Positions 22,120 through 33,664 of a stretch of 64,000 bases of DNA are shown in pieces. The notes beneath the pieces are model-generated. The model was not told where the DNA came from, ran no database searches, and worked only from the letters and a program-made list of their open reading frames with translations. Both the position numbers and the translations under genes were made by a program. Position 1 is the stretch's first letter; each line of letters opens with the position of its first letter. The stretch covers positions 25,574,115-25,638,114 of the forward strand of contig CP092868.1 of the NCBI GenBank assembly GCA_030710605.1, written 5' to 3'. The DNA is from Cordylochernes scorpioides (Eukaryota; Arthropoda; Arachnida; Pseudoscorpiones; Chernetidae).

Positions 22120-22500
22120 AATCAATTTGGTGAGAGAGAGAGAAAAAAAGGTTATTCTTTCATAACATCGATCTAGCCATGTTCATAACAAGGATTTCTG
22201 AAGAGAAACTATCCGATTATACGACATTATCTATTCTAAGGCTCGTCTATGGAAGGAGAGAGAGAAATTTCGATACATCGATCTAACCATGTGCATAACA
22301 GGGATTTCTGAAGAAAATATCCGATTATACGACATTATCTATTCTAGGGCTCGTCTATGGAAGGAGAGAGAGAAAAAAGGTTATTCTTTCGGTACAGCGA
22401 TCTAACCATGTACATAACAGGGGTTGTTGAAGAAAATATCCGATTATACGACATTCTCTTATTCTAAGGCTCGTCTATTGCAGGAATATGGCTATCTTAC
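22120..22500. repeat. Degenerate tandem repeat of about 115 bp at a gap edge
   Basis: Three units contain CGATCTAACCATG, CCGATTATACGACATTATC and GGCTCGTCTATGGAAGGAGA, plus (GA)n. The array runs nearly up to the N gap, so the gap probably reflects collapse of the same array. Confidence 0.7.
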
Positions 22501-22522
22501 ATAACCTATGGCTCCAGTGATC

Positions 22523-22622
22523 NNNNNNNNNNNNNNNNNNNNNNNNNNNNNNNNNNNNNNNNNNNNNNNNNNNNNNNNNNNNNNNNNNNNNNNNNNNNNN
22601 NNNNNNNNNNNNNNNNNNNNNN
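22523..22622. other. Assembly gap (100 N)
   Basis: Exactly 100 N, a placeholder size, so the true gap length is unknown. Confidence 1.
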
Positions 22623-22737
22623 ATGATAAAAGTAAAAATATAAAAATAATTGGCAAGCTTTCTAGTGTGAACTATTCCTTCGGTATCTATAGGTCTGTGA
22701 TCTAGAGCTCCAAGTTCATACTTGAAATCTTGTCAAA

Positions 22738-23601
22738 TCTATATATATAAAAATGAATGTATGTCTGTTTGTTTGTCCTTTATGCCTGACCAAACCACTC
22801 ATTGGATCGCCATGAAACTTTGGGAAGTTATTTAGTATAGTACTGGGAAGGTTTCTAGCAAATAAAATTTTTGAAATAACTTTTCGCCTAGAAATAATCA
22901 AGATAATTATTCTAATTTATCTGTTATAATTCAACAATCTGCTCTAAATATTATCATGATGATACGATGATTTTGTAATGTAGAAAATTAGGAAAGACAA
23001 AATTCAGGATGACACAGCAATTTATTTGAGACAAGAATAATGATACAATTCAAAGGCAAGATACTATTCCTTTAACTTCCAATTACCGAGGGAACCAATT
23101 AATATTGATTTTATTCTACTTATCGAGTATTTTTTCAAGGGACCGGGAAAAAATGTTCACTTTATCGAGAGATTCGTTAAACAAACCTTTACTCGGGTAA
23201 AACCCGGGCGAATAATGATACAATTCCAAGGCAAGATACTATTCCTTTAACTTCCAATTACCGAGGGAACCAATTAATATTGATTTTATTCAACTTATCG
23301 AGTATTTTTCAAGGGACCGGGAAAAAATGTTCACTTTATCGAGATATTCGTTAAACAAACCTTTACTCGGGTAAAACCCGGGCGAAGCCGGGTACATCCA
23401 TACAAGAATAATGATACAATTCCAAGGCAAGATACTATTCCTTTAACTTCCAATTACCGAGGGAACCAATTAATATTGATTTTATTCAACTTATCGAGTA
23501 TTTTTCAAGGGACCGGGAAAAAAATGTTCACTTTATCGAGAGATTCGTTAGACAAACTTTTACTCGGGTAAAACCCGGGCGAAGCCGGGCGGGTCCGCTA
23601 G
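22738..23601 (+). mobile_element. Non-autonomous Helitron with tripled 3' region
   Basis: It starts TCTATATATATAAAAATGAA after A, and ends GGGTCCGCTAG before T, with a GC-rich hairpin (CCCGGGCGAAGCCGGG) just upstream of the end. These are Helitron hallmarks (5' TC, 3' CTRR with hairpin, A|T target). The last roughly 190 bp are present three times in tandem (near 23039, 23213 and 23407). Only the last copy has the terminal CTAG. No Rep/helicase is encoded. Confidence 0.85.
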
Positions 23602-23651
23602 TATTTAATAAAGATGAACAATATTAATTTAATCATTTTTATTCTATCATG

Positions 23652-23967
23652 TACAATAGAATCTCCCTGTAAAGTACAAAACCTATTTACAGAGACAAAA
23701 TGTCCTTTAGAGAGAGGTATCCTCTCACCAGAGAGTTGCTAAATAGTAAAAATAAGGTAATAAGACCAAATCCAAATAAATAAATAGTGTGTGATGTTTC
23801 AGTAATAACGTTGTTCTTGAATTTGGATTTGGTCTTATTATTTGGTTTATAATCTATAATTCAAATTGTGTTTTATCAGTAAAAATGGTAATTTTTGACT
23901 AGGAAAAATGTCCTTTATAGAGATGTGTCTTCTAACGAGAGTGTCCACTCATGAAAGTTCCACTGTA
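23652..23967. mobile_element. CAGTAGAACCTCC-type MITE split by a family B hammerhead fragment
   Basis: The MITE halves at about 23652-23745 and 23885-23967 carry inverted ends. Between them lies a family B fragment (AATAAGACCAAATCC to its inverted flank) with only a partial ribozyme. This is a nested insertion, so this MITE copy predates that family B copy. Confidence 0.6.
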
Positions 23968-24309
23968 TTTACAAAAATCTTTAGATTAAATGTACCCATT
24001 ATGATTGGGTGTACACAAATGTATAACTATCATGGTTTGTGCCCAACCTTACATGGGTTAAAATTGATATAAAGCATCAACAATGGGGCAACACTCCAAA
24101 CATTACATTTAAAAAATAAGGAATAGATTTCATTAGAAATATTTAGAAACAAAATAACTGCTATTTTTTCTAAAAGTCAATCTTTATAGAAATCCTCTTC
24201 TTAAAGCAGCAGTCATATGTAATTTGCAGATAAGAAAGAGCTTGGCAAAGAACAAATCTTTTTAATCCAACTCCTTGATTCAAATACTCAACAACAACAA
24301 AAATCTTTA

Positions 24310-24660
24310 TTAAGACCTTCTTCTTCTTTCTTATCTCCACACTGGATGAAGTAAAAATGCGTCTGCCTTTGTCATTAAGACTGGGAGCACTACTCAGTGG
24401 CAGGCCGACTTAGCTCCAAAAGAAATGGCCGCCTCTGACATGAGGAACAGATGCCATGTGCAGCCGCTCCTAACATGGAGTACAGACTCATCCTGTATCC
24501 CTGGATTAGGAGCCCTTACAGGGTACTATCAGCCAGGCCAGCTGAACCCAGGTTTGTTAGTGAACTTGTTACTGCTCCCCCTCCTCCTTTTTCATCCGGG
24601 CTTGGGACCGCTTGATACCCTAATATGATTGAGTGATAATGATAAGAGAAAGAAGAACCT
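24310..24660 (-). repeat. Dispersed repeat of the GGAGCGGCTG family, near full
   Basis: On the minus strand it runs from GGTCCCAAGCCCGGATGAAA through CTGGCCTGGCTGATAGTACC and GGAGCGGCTGCACATGGCAT to GACAAAGGCAGACGC. The plus-strand copy at 41525-41910 is the most complete. The uninterrupted junction here (CCTCCTTTTTCATCCGGGC) provides the empty-site reference for the insertion at 33991-35658. Confidence 0.75.
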
Positions 24661-25549
24661 CCTATCATACCATTAGGTTTATATTATTAATACAGTAGAA
24701 CTACCTCTTTCTAAAGATTTCTAAAGAAGATTAGTATGGCCCCATCTCAAGGATGACACCTAAAATCATAAAGCGTTCTTTCTAAACAACAAAACCTAGT
24801 TTCAAAGCCAAAGTGTCCTTTGGGGAGAAGTGACTTGGGACCGGCAAAGTCTTTAGTCTTATACAGATTCTCTGAGCCCCAAACTTGATTCAAATACTCT
24901 TTATTTGGTTCAATCTATGAAGTACTTGTCTATATTTAGAAGCTGAACAAGTCTGATATTAAAGTTGGAGGAAGGATTTGATACAAGAAACAAACTATGA
25001 AGAACTACCCAATATCTTTTTAAAAACTTTAAAGAACACAAAGGTATTTTGCTTGATATTGTTTTACCAATTACTCACTAGTAACATAAATAATGTGTTA
25101 TATTTCGATAACCGTGTTGTTACCATGATCAAACAAAATTAATGAATAACAAAAGAATTCACAAGTATCTTTGCTGATTGGATAAAAAAATAACAACAGG
25201 AAAAGTTATGTATAGATACAAAATGGATCTAGAAAAAAAAAGTTGCACTACAATAATTCAACAGATCTTGAAATTTATTTGTGTCTTAAGATATTTTGAA
25301 TTAATTTCAATTGGGAACCATTTACTATTTTTCTGTTTAATTCACTTATGAAATGTGTTCCTATCTCTATTCTCATAAAATACCAAAATGGCTGAAAATT
25401 GAAATGAATCTTTCTCTTAGGAGAGGGGAGGGTGATTTTTTTCCTTTTAAATGATAAGGTACAATTTGGATTATATGATAAAGCACAATTTGGATTATAG
25501 ATTATAATACAAGTAAATAAGACTTAATCCAAATAATTTATTAGTGTGT

Positions 25550-25586
25550 GACATTTCGGCAACAACAGAATTGTCACCATCATCAG
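25550..25586 (-). ncRNA. Hammerhead ribozyme motif, family B
   Basis: The minus strand has CTGATGA, a stem II of GGTGAC paired with GTTGCC, and GAAATGTC. It lies in PEDS1 intron 1 in the sense orientation. The core agrees with CUGANGA/GAAA/NUH; activity is untested. Confidence 0.5.
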
Positions 25587-25614
25587 ACAAAAGAATTCTT
25601 CTGTCTAATTCATT

Positions 25615-25672
25615 CTTTTGTCTGATGATGGTGACAATGTTGTTGCCGAAACGTCACACACAAATAAATTAT
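25615..25672 (+). ncRNA. Hammerhead ribozyme motif, family B, complete core
   Basis: CTGATGA is at 25622-25628. Stem II is GGTGAC/GTTGCC with loop AATGTT, followed by GAAACGTC at 25648-25655. Stem III would be the palindrome ACGT, which is too short alone but can pair between two molecules. The proximal stem I is TGT/ACA. Cleavage is predicted after C25655. Confidence 0.6.
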
Positions 25673-26195
25673 TTGGATTAGGTCTTATTTTCTTGTATTA
25701 CAATTTGGATTATAGATTATAAACACATGATAATAAGACCAAATCCAATATTTATTTGGATTTGGTCTTATTACCTTGTGTTTCCCTTTAAAAATTATTT
25801 TAAATTATGATTCTACAGAGGAAATTGGTAGACACTGTCGTTTTTTCGACAACCAAGACCTATAATTGAATTCTGCATTGAGCACCTTTTTTTCCCTGCT
25901 TCAACAACCCTCTCTTTTTACACAAGTTCCAACACATCAGTGCTAGTAACCAAATGTAGTTTGGAATGTACCTTGGAAGTGATAACAGCCAAATTTCTTT
26001 CCCCATGTATAGACATGAGGTGCACTTAGAGTAAAAGGATAACTATCTACCATTTTTTTTTTTCCTTATCCTCTTATTAGTCTAAATTAGACAAGATCTT
26101 GGAGGTCGTGCTCATAAAGAAGTTCAAGAACTCTACTTGGTTCTCTGTACAGGGATCCTTTATCCTTTCCAATACAATTTAGTATATAATACACT

Positions 26196-26395
26196 ACAGC
26201 TTGTGATTGTAAAACAACACTTCCCATCCCTGGACACTTTTATTTTTCCGTTCATCATTACTCTTCATAATTCACCCTTTCATACCTCATCCAAAAAGGT
26301 TAGAAATAGTCAATATTTTACCTTGAAATAAATTTTGATTTTTCATTGAAACTCAGGCGGTGTAACTTCAAGTGTTGTTTTACAATTTAGTATAT
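26196..26395. mobile_element. Fold-back element, rearranged short copy
   Basis: The ends GATTGTAAAACAACA and TGTTGTTTTACAA are inverted. ACAATTTAGTATAT occurs on both sides (about 26174 and 26381), possibly a duplication linked to insertion. The left arm is largely deleted compared with 2594-2893. Confidence 0.6.
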
Positions 26396-26637
26396 GTTGG
26401 GGAGTGGCCTCTTCGGTTTTGCACCTAGTGTACATGGGGAAGCTTTTACTTCCTGTTTATAGACTAGAGGGCGCAGGTGACCAGATTTCCATCTGGCCAA
26501 CTGTGTCGACTTCCTTCTGTTTAGTTGGAGGGTCTGTTTTTTGGGGTTTTCTATTTTGGTACCAAGAATGAACTATCTACCATGATTATCATATGATCTG
26601 TACTTCAAGGAAATAAGACCTAATCCATATAAACATA

Positions 26638-26915
26638 CTAGCCGAATGACCCGGGCAACGCCCGGGGTTTACCCGATTAAATGCTTTTATTCAAATACTA
26701 TTCGTTATAATTATAAATTGGCGCCGTGGATGTCATTCTTGTATAATATATAAATGAGTTTTAAAATTTGTAAAAAAAAAAAAAATGCATTGGCAGGGAA
26801 TCGAACCCGGGGCGCCCGCGTGGCAGGCGAGCATTCTACCACTGAACCAAAAGCAAACAGTGACAGAATTAAGAAAGAATTGGGCATGACGCTGATAACT
26901 GTATATATTAATAAT
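26638..26915 (-). mobile_element. Helitron with tRNA-Gly-like insert, 5' end lost
   Basis: The 3' end (CTAG as 26641-26638 on minus) and hairpin match the 9257 copy. The tRNA-Gly-like segment (about 26785-26850) keeps anticodon GCC and the B box but loses the 5' acceptor strand. The left-hand TC terminus is replaced by a family B flank (AATCCAAATTGTACC). Confidence 0.7.
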
Positions 26916-26994
26916 CCAAATTGTACCTTATCATTGGATTTGGTCTTATTACCTTTTTTTATAATCTCTTATATATAATCTCCTTTATACATAG

Positions 26995-27174
26995 ACAGGA
27001 AAAGCACATATATTTTAATAATATAAATGAGTTTTAAAAATTGTAAAAAAAAAAAAATGCATCGGCCGGGAATCGAACCCGGGGCGCCCGCGTGGCAGGC
27101 GAGCATTCTAACACTGAACCAAAAGCAAACGGTGACAGAATTAAGAACGCATGACGATGATAACTGTATATAGA
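26995..27174 (-). mobile_element. Helitron with tRNA-Gly-like insert, 3' end lost
   Basis: The TC end (TCTATATACAGTTATC) is at 27174 on the minus strand. The tRNA-like part at about 27057-27122 has intact anticodon and T arms but no 5' acceptor strand. The GC hairpin end is missing. It abuts a family B hammerhead element. Confidence 0.65.
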
Positions 27175-27450
27175 ATAGTGTGTGTCATTTCGGTAACAGT
27201 GCTGTTACCATCATCAGACAAAAGAATAAATGAGAAAAAAATATCACAGCATGTTCTTAAATAGTTACTGTTATCAAGTATGTAAACAAGAACATGCTGT
27301 TTTTATATATTTTTTCTCATTTATTCTTTTATCTGATGATGGTAACAACGCTGTTACAGAAACATCAGAAACTATTGATTGATTTGGATTAGGTCTTATT
27401 TTCTTGTAGTTCTAATCTATAATCCAAATTGTGCTTTATCAGTATTGGAA
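27175..27450. mobile_element. Hammerhead family B inverted dimer
   Basis: The left core (minus, about 27186-27218) has CTGATGA, but its GAAATGAC box is damaged. The right core (plus, CTGATGA at 27333-27339, then GAAACATC at 27359-27366) is complete in its conserved bases, with one lost base pair at the end of stem II. The arms share AGTTACTGTTATCAAG-type sequence. Confidence 0.65.
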
Positions 27451-27590
27451 CTCTAAGAAACGGTCTGGTAGATTAAACTGTCGAAACTGCTGAGAAGGTT
27501 CACCACTGATGAGCCCAAGCTCTCTCATTATTTTTATCACAGTAAATACAGTAGAAAGTTTATTTGTTGAAGAAACATGCTTGCTTGGTA

Positions 27591-28172
27591 CAGTTAAACC
27601 TGTCTATAGCGCCCTCTCTAAATAGCGCCTTCCTCTCCCATTTTAAACACAAAAATGTAAACATTTTACATTAAAAGTGACCTGTCTATAGCACCCTATT
27701 TTGGTTAGTCCCAAGAGGGGGCGCTATAGACAGGTTTAACTGTAGTACGATGTGATTTACATTAAAAGTGACCTGTCTATAGCACCCCCTCTCTATAACA
27801 CCCTATTTTGGTGAGTCCCAAGAGGGGGCGGTATAGAAAGGTTTAACTGTAGTACGATGCGATTTACATTAAAAGTGACCTGTCTATAGCACCCCCTCTC
27901 TATAGCACCCTATTTTGGTGAGTCCCAAGAGGGGGGCGCTATAGACAGGTTTAACTGTAGTACGATGCGATTTACATTAAAAGTGACCTGTCTATAGCAC
28001 CCCCTCTCTATAGCACCCTATTTTGGTGAGTCCCAAGAGGGGGGCGCTATAGACAGGTTTAACTGTAGTACGATGCGATTTACATTAAAAGTGACCTGTC
28101 TATAGCACCCCCTCTCTATAGCACCCTATTTTGGTGAGTCCCAAGAGGGGGCGTTATAGACAGGTTTAACTG
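27591..28172. mobile_element. CAGTTAAACCTGTC MITE expanded to five internal units
   Basis: TA flanks the element, and the two ends match those of the 15329 copy. The inside carries five tandem units of about 108 bp running from GTAGTACGATGCGATTTACA to GGTTTAACT. The repeated unit includes a copy of the terminal sequence itself, so the array contains multiple potential ends. Confidence 0.85.
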
Positions 28173-28337
28173 TATTTTTATATCTTATTTTGTGCATTAT
28201 TGCTGCATGAGGAACATTGGAACCATTAAACAACAGCATAGCTTTTGAATTCATGTGTAAGGCAGGTATTACTGTTTTAGATAGGTATTAACAATGACTA
28301 TAAAAGTTGAATGTTCATAACAATCTAAAAAATACAT

Positions 28338-28735
28338 TTGCTAAGTAAGATGTTTATCAAAATTCAAAACTATTTTAAAGGCGTAAGATTCTTTTTGATA
28401 TTAAACAATTTCTACTGCCCTTACTGCAATGGAAAAATTAATGAGAGGGCCTGGCTCATCAGTGGTGAACCCTCTCAGCGGTTTCGCCAGTTTAATCTAC
28501 CATACCGCTGTTATATTGCATTTTTGGAACATTCTTTTATAGTGATACTGTTGGTAGCCTCTTTGAATGGGTATTTTAGAAGAACTATGGACATAAGCTT
28601 TGAGGACAGTAGAATTACATACATGAGCCAGGCCCTCTCATTAATTTTTCCATTGCAGTAAGGGCAGTAGAAATTATTTAATATCAAAAAAGAATCTTAT
28701 GCCTTTAAAATAGTTTTGAATTTTGATAACAGATG
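28338..28735. repeat. Long palindrome (inverted repeat, arms about 120 bp)
   Basis: The arm with TTTCTACTGCCCTTACTGCA (about 28408) returns inverted near 28655 (GCAGTAAGGGCAGTAGAAAT). The arms are nearly identical and flank about 150 bp. The centre holds the motif discussed as a permuted hammerhead core (28453-28488). The 107-residue open frame across it has no known domain. Confidence 0.75.
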
Positions 28736-28832
28736 GCGCGCTAGTGCATCATATTATAAGATGTTTATATACAGTATAAATTAGTCGATTAAATATATAA
28801 ATAATTAGATAAATAATTAGTTGAATAAATAG

Positions 28833-28962
28833 TCGAACTGTTTTTCACATGTGTAGATATGTGGTGCACTTACAGTAAAAGCAGTCGCCTACTTCTACCC
28901 ACCATGATTATAATGACCTGTACCACGTGTACTAGAGATAATTTAAAAAATAATAATAATAA
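28833..28962 (+). repeat. SINE 3' body fragment
   Basis: Contains CACATGTGTAGATATGTGG, TTACAGTAAAAGCAGTCG and ACCACGTGTACTAG, followed by an (AAT)n tail. The tRNA head is missing. Confidence 0.7.
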
Positions 28963-29151
28963 AAAATAAATAAATTCCATATATTGTCCCAGAAATAAAT
29001 AAACAGCTGCCCTCCTGTAAGGTCTGGGGGGGACCACCTCTACTCCACCAACTCACCTTGTGTAAATAGCCAGGACAAGGTGACTCACAAGTGAAATAAA
29101 TAAATAAATAGATAAATAAGGGAGGTGTGCAAATAAGAGATAGTTAATATA

Positions 29152-29520
29152 CAGTAGAACCTCCATGAGAGGACACTCCCACTAGCAGACACCTCTCTAC
29201 AAAGGACAGTTTTGATTGACAAAATTACCTTTTTTACTATTTAACAACTCTTCAGTAATAGGAGGACTACTTTGCATGTATATATTTGGTTTTGAAATTA
29301 TGTAAATGAGTTAGTTATGAAAGGAAATTAAAAGTATTAATTTCTTACAGATGTTGGTGATTACTCTGCTCGATGGTAGAATAGGAAAGTATTAGCTCCC
29401 AACACAGTAGAACCTCCATGAGAGGACACTCCCACAAGCGGACACCTCTCTCCCTAAAGGACACTTTGGCTCTGAAATTAGATTTCTTTTACAGGAAGGT
29501 TCTACTCTACTCAAATACTT
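29152..29520. mobile_element. CAGTAGAACCTCC-type MITE, two partial copies
   Basis: Ends with GTAGAACCTCCATGAGAGGA occur near 29155 and 29406 in the same orientation. Inverse ends (GGAAGGTTCTACT) lie near 29493. A third fragment lies at 29760-29905. Confidence 0.6.
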
Positions 29521-30195
29521 ATAGGAAACAATTTTAAATATTGTATAGAACTTCCTTCTAAATTGACAATTTAAACAAATTTATTGATTCTTTTAATCAA
29601 ATTTTACAAAGGTGAAAAAATAAAAGAGTAAAAGGGCATATAAAGTGTAGGGGAATATATATACAAATATCTTCAGCAAGGAAGGCTTCCCCACCTTGAG
29701 AGAGTCCTCCTCCAGACAAGGTCTTCTTGTACACTCCTCAGTTCACTTCTAAAGGAGACCTAATTGCAAAGAGCCAAAGTGTGTCCTTTAGAAAGAGGTT
29801 TCCTCTTACCAGAGAGTTACTAAATAGTAAAAATATTAATCTTTGTGATGAAAAATGTCCTTTGTACAGAGGGAGCGTCCTCTCATGGAGGTTCTACTGT
29901 ATTGAAGGGCTATTTATATTAAAATTAAAACGATTATAAACCTCAAACCACATCATTGACTATATTGGCTCATCCATTGATGAGCTCTACTCATCCCCAG
30001 CAGACACCATCAACAAGCTCTACAAGTTTGATATCCTGATATGATTGAGTGCCTTGAGGGACTCTCTTTGGAGCTCCTGTTGAATGAGGTGGTGAGAAAC
30101 AGAGCTGGAGCGTTTGCGTTGTTCAAATTTTGGAAGACGGCTGAAGAGAAGGGGAAGCTATATACATAATCTAATTGATGTAAATAATTATATGT

Positions 30196-30440
30196 AAATA
30201 ATCTTTGTCAGGATTAGAATGACGAATCCTGTATGGGACTTTGATTCCAGTAAAAGGCTTGTTGCTGCTGTTGTATATAGTCATAGTGTAGAAAATACTA
30301 TACTATACCTACTACATATATCTCTGTATTCTTAGTTCTCTTCTCTTCAATTACTCTGTAAACTGGCGAATCCTATATAGGACGAGAGGTCCTCAATAAA
30401 GGCTTTTGTTGTTGTTGATATGATTGAGTGGAGATAAGAA
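30196..30440 (+). repeat. Two LINE 3' ends with TTG/CTG tails
   Basis: Both carry the stem-like GAATCCTGTATGGGAC or GAATCCTATATAGGACGAGA, then AATAAAGGCTTTTG and a (TTG)n tail. They match the 3' UTR of the LINE fragment at 15716-16020 but in opposite orientation. They contain no coding sequence. Confidence 0.6.
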
Positions 30441-30717
30441 AGAAGAAGAAACTATTTTAAGCTTAAAGTTTTCCCTATTTGAAATTTTTACTTTCCTTAT
30501 ATTAGTCCTTATAATGCAATAAGATAAAATATGAGAAATCAGTGGTTAAATTATGAGGAAATGTCCACTAGAGGTTCGACTGTAATTACAAAGACTTCTG
30601 AAGAAAGTGTCTTGATTTTCTGAAGGTCAACAAAAACAGACATTGGAATCTATATATAATGCTTATATTGCAATAAGATAAAATATGTGAAATCAGTGGT
30701 TAAATTATAAGGAAACT

Positions 30718-31165
30718 AGAAGAATGACCCGGCTTCACCTGAGAAATCCCCCGAGTGAAGTATCCTTCATACTGAAAGTACATCAATAATAAATAGTAGA
30801 AGTGCCATAGAATAGCAATACAGAAGAAACACATAAACTACAGGAAAAAAAGTGTGTAATGGCAAAAATTGTATTATATTAGTGTTTAGGTATTTGATTT
30901 AATTATTTTTTGCAATCCATTTAGTTGTTTCAAAATTAATATAGTTTAAATAAATGAGTTTTAAAAATTGTAAAAAAAAAAAAATCCATCGGCCGGGAAT
31001 CGAACCCGGGCCGCCCACGTGGCAGGAGAGCATTCTTGCCATTGAACTACCGATGCTTATAAGAAATGGCCATATTTGGGTATTTATTCCATTCACAAAA
31101 GCAAACGGTGACAGAATTGATTAAGAATTGATTGATGACTCTGATACTTGTATATTTTTATGTCC
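30718..31165 (-). mobile_element. Composite Helitron with tRNA-Gly-like gene
   Basis: The 3' terminus on minus is a variant (CCGGGTCATTCTTCTAGT reading outward), and the inner body differs from the 9257 element until about 30940. From there the two match through the tRNA-like gene and the 5' segment AATTCTTAATCAATTC. It looks like a chimera of two Helitron lineages. Confidence 0.55.
30986..31056 (-). tRNA. tRNA-Gly(GCC)-like sequence, likely pseudogene
   Basis: The anticodon loop CTGCCAC and the T arm GGGTTCGATTCCC are kept, and here the D stem GTTC/GAAT is correct. The last acceptor pair is broken (G against G) and one anticodon-stem pair is a T-T mismatch. It lies inside a Helitron. Confidence 0.55.
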
Positions 31166-31609
31166 ACTGGAGATTTTACTGTAATTACAAAGACTTCTGA
31201 AGAAAGTGTCTTGATTTCCTGAAGGCCAACAACAGCCATTGTTGGATGGTTTCTACCCAGCGGATGTTCCAAGTTGTATCTAACTCGCTGGCTAAGTATT
31301 GTAAAGCTACTTGACAATGTAAAAAAAAAAGTGATGAATGCAGATTTTGCAGGTTGCAGGAATACAGGTTGATGCAACATGCTGGTAGTTAAATCTATTT
31401 ATTCGAATAAGGAAAACTAGTTTTTGGACAAAAAGTTTATTTATATTTGAGGTGTTGCAATGTTTCGAGCAAATTTTACTCTTCGACAGGTAAATCTAAA
31501 AATAAAAGAATCCACGCGCAGGTATAGATCATATTATATTCCAGCTAAATACAAAATATATTAGAAAATAGAATGAACAAAAAAAAATTATACATATTTA
31601 CATAGCTAT

Positions 31610-32660
31610 TGGACATGGTCATGGACCCAGAGCAGCAGCTTTACACACCCAAGATAGTGGATATTGCTGGGATAGAGATGCACGGAGATATCTGAGGATC
31701 TTCATTGGACATGACAACAACAAGAAGTCATTATAATTGACATGGACCCAGAACAGCAGCTTTACACACCCAAGATAGTGGACATTGCTGTGATAGAGAT
31801 GCACGGAGATATCTGAGGCTCTTCATTGGACATGACAACAACAAGAAGTCATTATAATTGACATGGACCCAGAACAGCAGTTTTACACACCCAAGATAGA
31901 GAACATTGCTGTGATAGAGATGTACGGAGATATCTGAGGATCTTCATTGGACATGACAACAACAAGAAGTCATTATAATTGACATGGACCCAGAACAGCA
32001 GCTTTACACACCCAAGATAATGGACATTGCTGTGATAGAGATGTACGGAGACATCTGAGGCTCTTCATTGGACACGACAACAAGAAGTCATTATAATTGA
32101 CCTGGACCCAGAACAGCAGCTTTACACACCCAAGATAGTGGACATTGCTGGGATAGAGATGCACGGAGATATCTGAGGCTCTTCATTGGACACGACAACA
32201 AGAAGTCATTATAATTGACCTGGACCCAGAACAGCAGCTTTACACACCCAAGATAGTGGACATTGCTGGGATAGAGATGCACGGAGATATCTGAGGCTCT
32301 TCATTGGACACGACAACAACAACAGAAAATTGACATAGACCCAGAGCAGCAGCTTTACACACCCAAGATAGTGGACATTGCTGTGATAGAGATGTACGGA
32401 GATATCTGAGGCTCTTCATTGGACACGACAACAACAATAAGTCATTATAATTGACATGGACTCAGAGCAGCAGCTTTACACACCAAAGATAGTGGACATT
32501 GCTGCTGCTGTGATAGAGATGTACGGAGACATCTGAGGCTCTTCATTGGACACGACAACAACAACAATACAGTATACACACTCAAGATAGTGGACATTGC
32601 GACTGCTGTGATAGAGATGTACGGAGACATCTGAGGCTCTTCATTGGACACGACAATAAC
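31610..32660. repeat. 118-bp minisatellite, inverted relative of the 98-bp array
   Basis: Units of 112-121 bp contain CATGGACCCAGAACAGCAGC, TTTACACACCCAAGATAGTG, GACATTGCTGTGATAGAGAT and GACACGACAACAACAA. The core is the reverse complement of the 11298-12350 unit. The extra segment (AAGTCATTATAATTGACATG) is specific to this array. The last units (32560-32660) revert to the 98-bp form with ACAGTATACACACTC. Confidence 0.88.
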
Positions 32661-32854
32661 AACAACATAGCTATTATATTCAAGACAGTTTATACTTCCA
32701 ACTCCTTCACTCTAATTCTCTTTTGGAATCACAGATCTTATGCACTTAAAATATATGATTCCAACTACTAAGAAAAATTCTGCTATGACAACCTTCCCTA
32801 TTGTTTGATTTTAGTAAAAAATATAAAAAGAGCACACTGTAATTTGATAACATT

Positions 32855-33132
32855 ACACCAATACCTCGCTTTGCGTCGGGGTTACGTTCCAAAAAAACAC
32901 GACGCAAATTGAAACGACGCAAAGTGAAAATATGTGAAGGCGCAATCAAAAACAAAGGTGTTGCTATATTTTAGGAAAAAAAATTCAAAAAAAAAAAAAT
33001 TAAAGACTCGAATCCAAAACAATGCAACTTCAAAAATCTAACGACGCACAGTGAAAATCTGTAAAAATTAAGCACCGACGCAACTTCGAAAAAAACGCAA
33101 AACGAAATGACGCAAAGCGAGGTATTGGTGTA
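32855..33132. mobile_element. MITE with CACCAATACCTCGC ends
   Basis: TA-flanked inverted ends ACACCAATACCTCGCTTTGC and GCAAAGCGAGGTATTGGTGT. The inside is AT-rich with repeated ACGACGCAAA-type boxes. Intact full-length copy. Confidence 0.8.
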
Positions 33133-33287
33133 TATAGTAAAAATCTCTATCTAAAGGACTTCACCTAGTTGTAGAGCCAATGTCCTTTAGAGAGAAGTGT
33201 CCTTACACCAGAGTACGTCACTAATTAGTAAAAAATGGTCATTTTGGTGATGAGAGCTATTCTTTGTAGAGAAGACTACTGTATTAT

Positions 33288-33478
33288 AATACCATCCAAC
33301 CCCACCAGCGAGTGCAAGTAACCAAACGGGGCTCTGGCACATTTGTAAGTGCAAAGTCGAACTGCTTTTCACATGTGTAGACATGTGGTGCGCTTACAGT
33401 AAAAGCAGTCGCTAACTTCCTACCATGATTATAATGGCCTGTACCATGTATACTAGGGATAAGCAAAAAAAAAAAAAT
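33288..33478 (+). repeat. SINE body copy, head missing
   Basis: Starts CCAACCCCACCAGCGAGTGC and ends at an A run plus (AAT)n. It matches the common SINE body. Confidence 0.75.
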
Positions 33479-33664
33479 AATAATAATACCATGGTAATAC
33501 CAGTATGATATCAAGACCTTCCCAAAATGCATAATCTACAGGACCAAAGAGACCTCACCAAATCACTCCTTGGAATGTATAGGAACCTCAAGACAGGTCC
33601 TATATACCAACCTTACCAAAATTAAAAATTTGATCCATGAATTCAGTATCTATGACCTTGTATA

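Larger units (their letters stand above)
25455..25790. mobile_element. Hammerhead family B inverted dimer
   Basis: The inverted flanks (CACAATTTGGATTATAG-type, then AATCCAAATAATTTATTAG) face each other across a short spacer. Each arm carries a hammerhead core pointing outward: minus strand at 25550-25586 (GAAATGTC box) and plus strand at 25622-25655. No protein is encoded. Confidence 0.75.
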
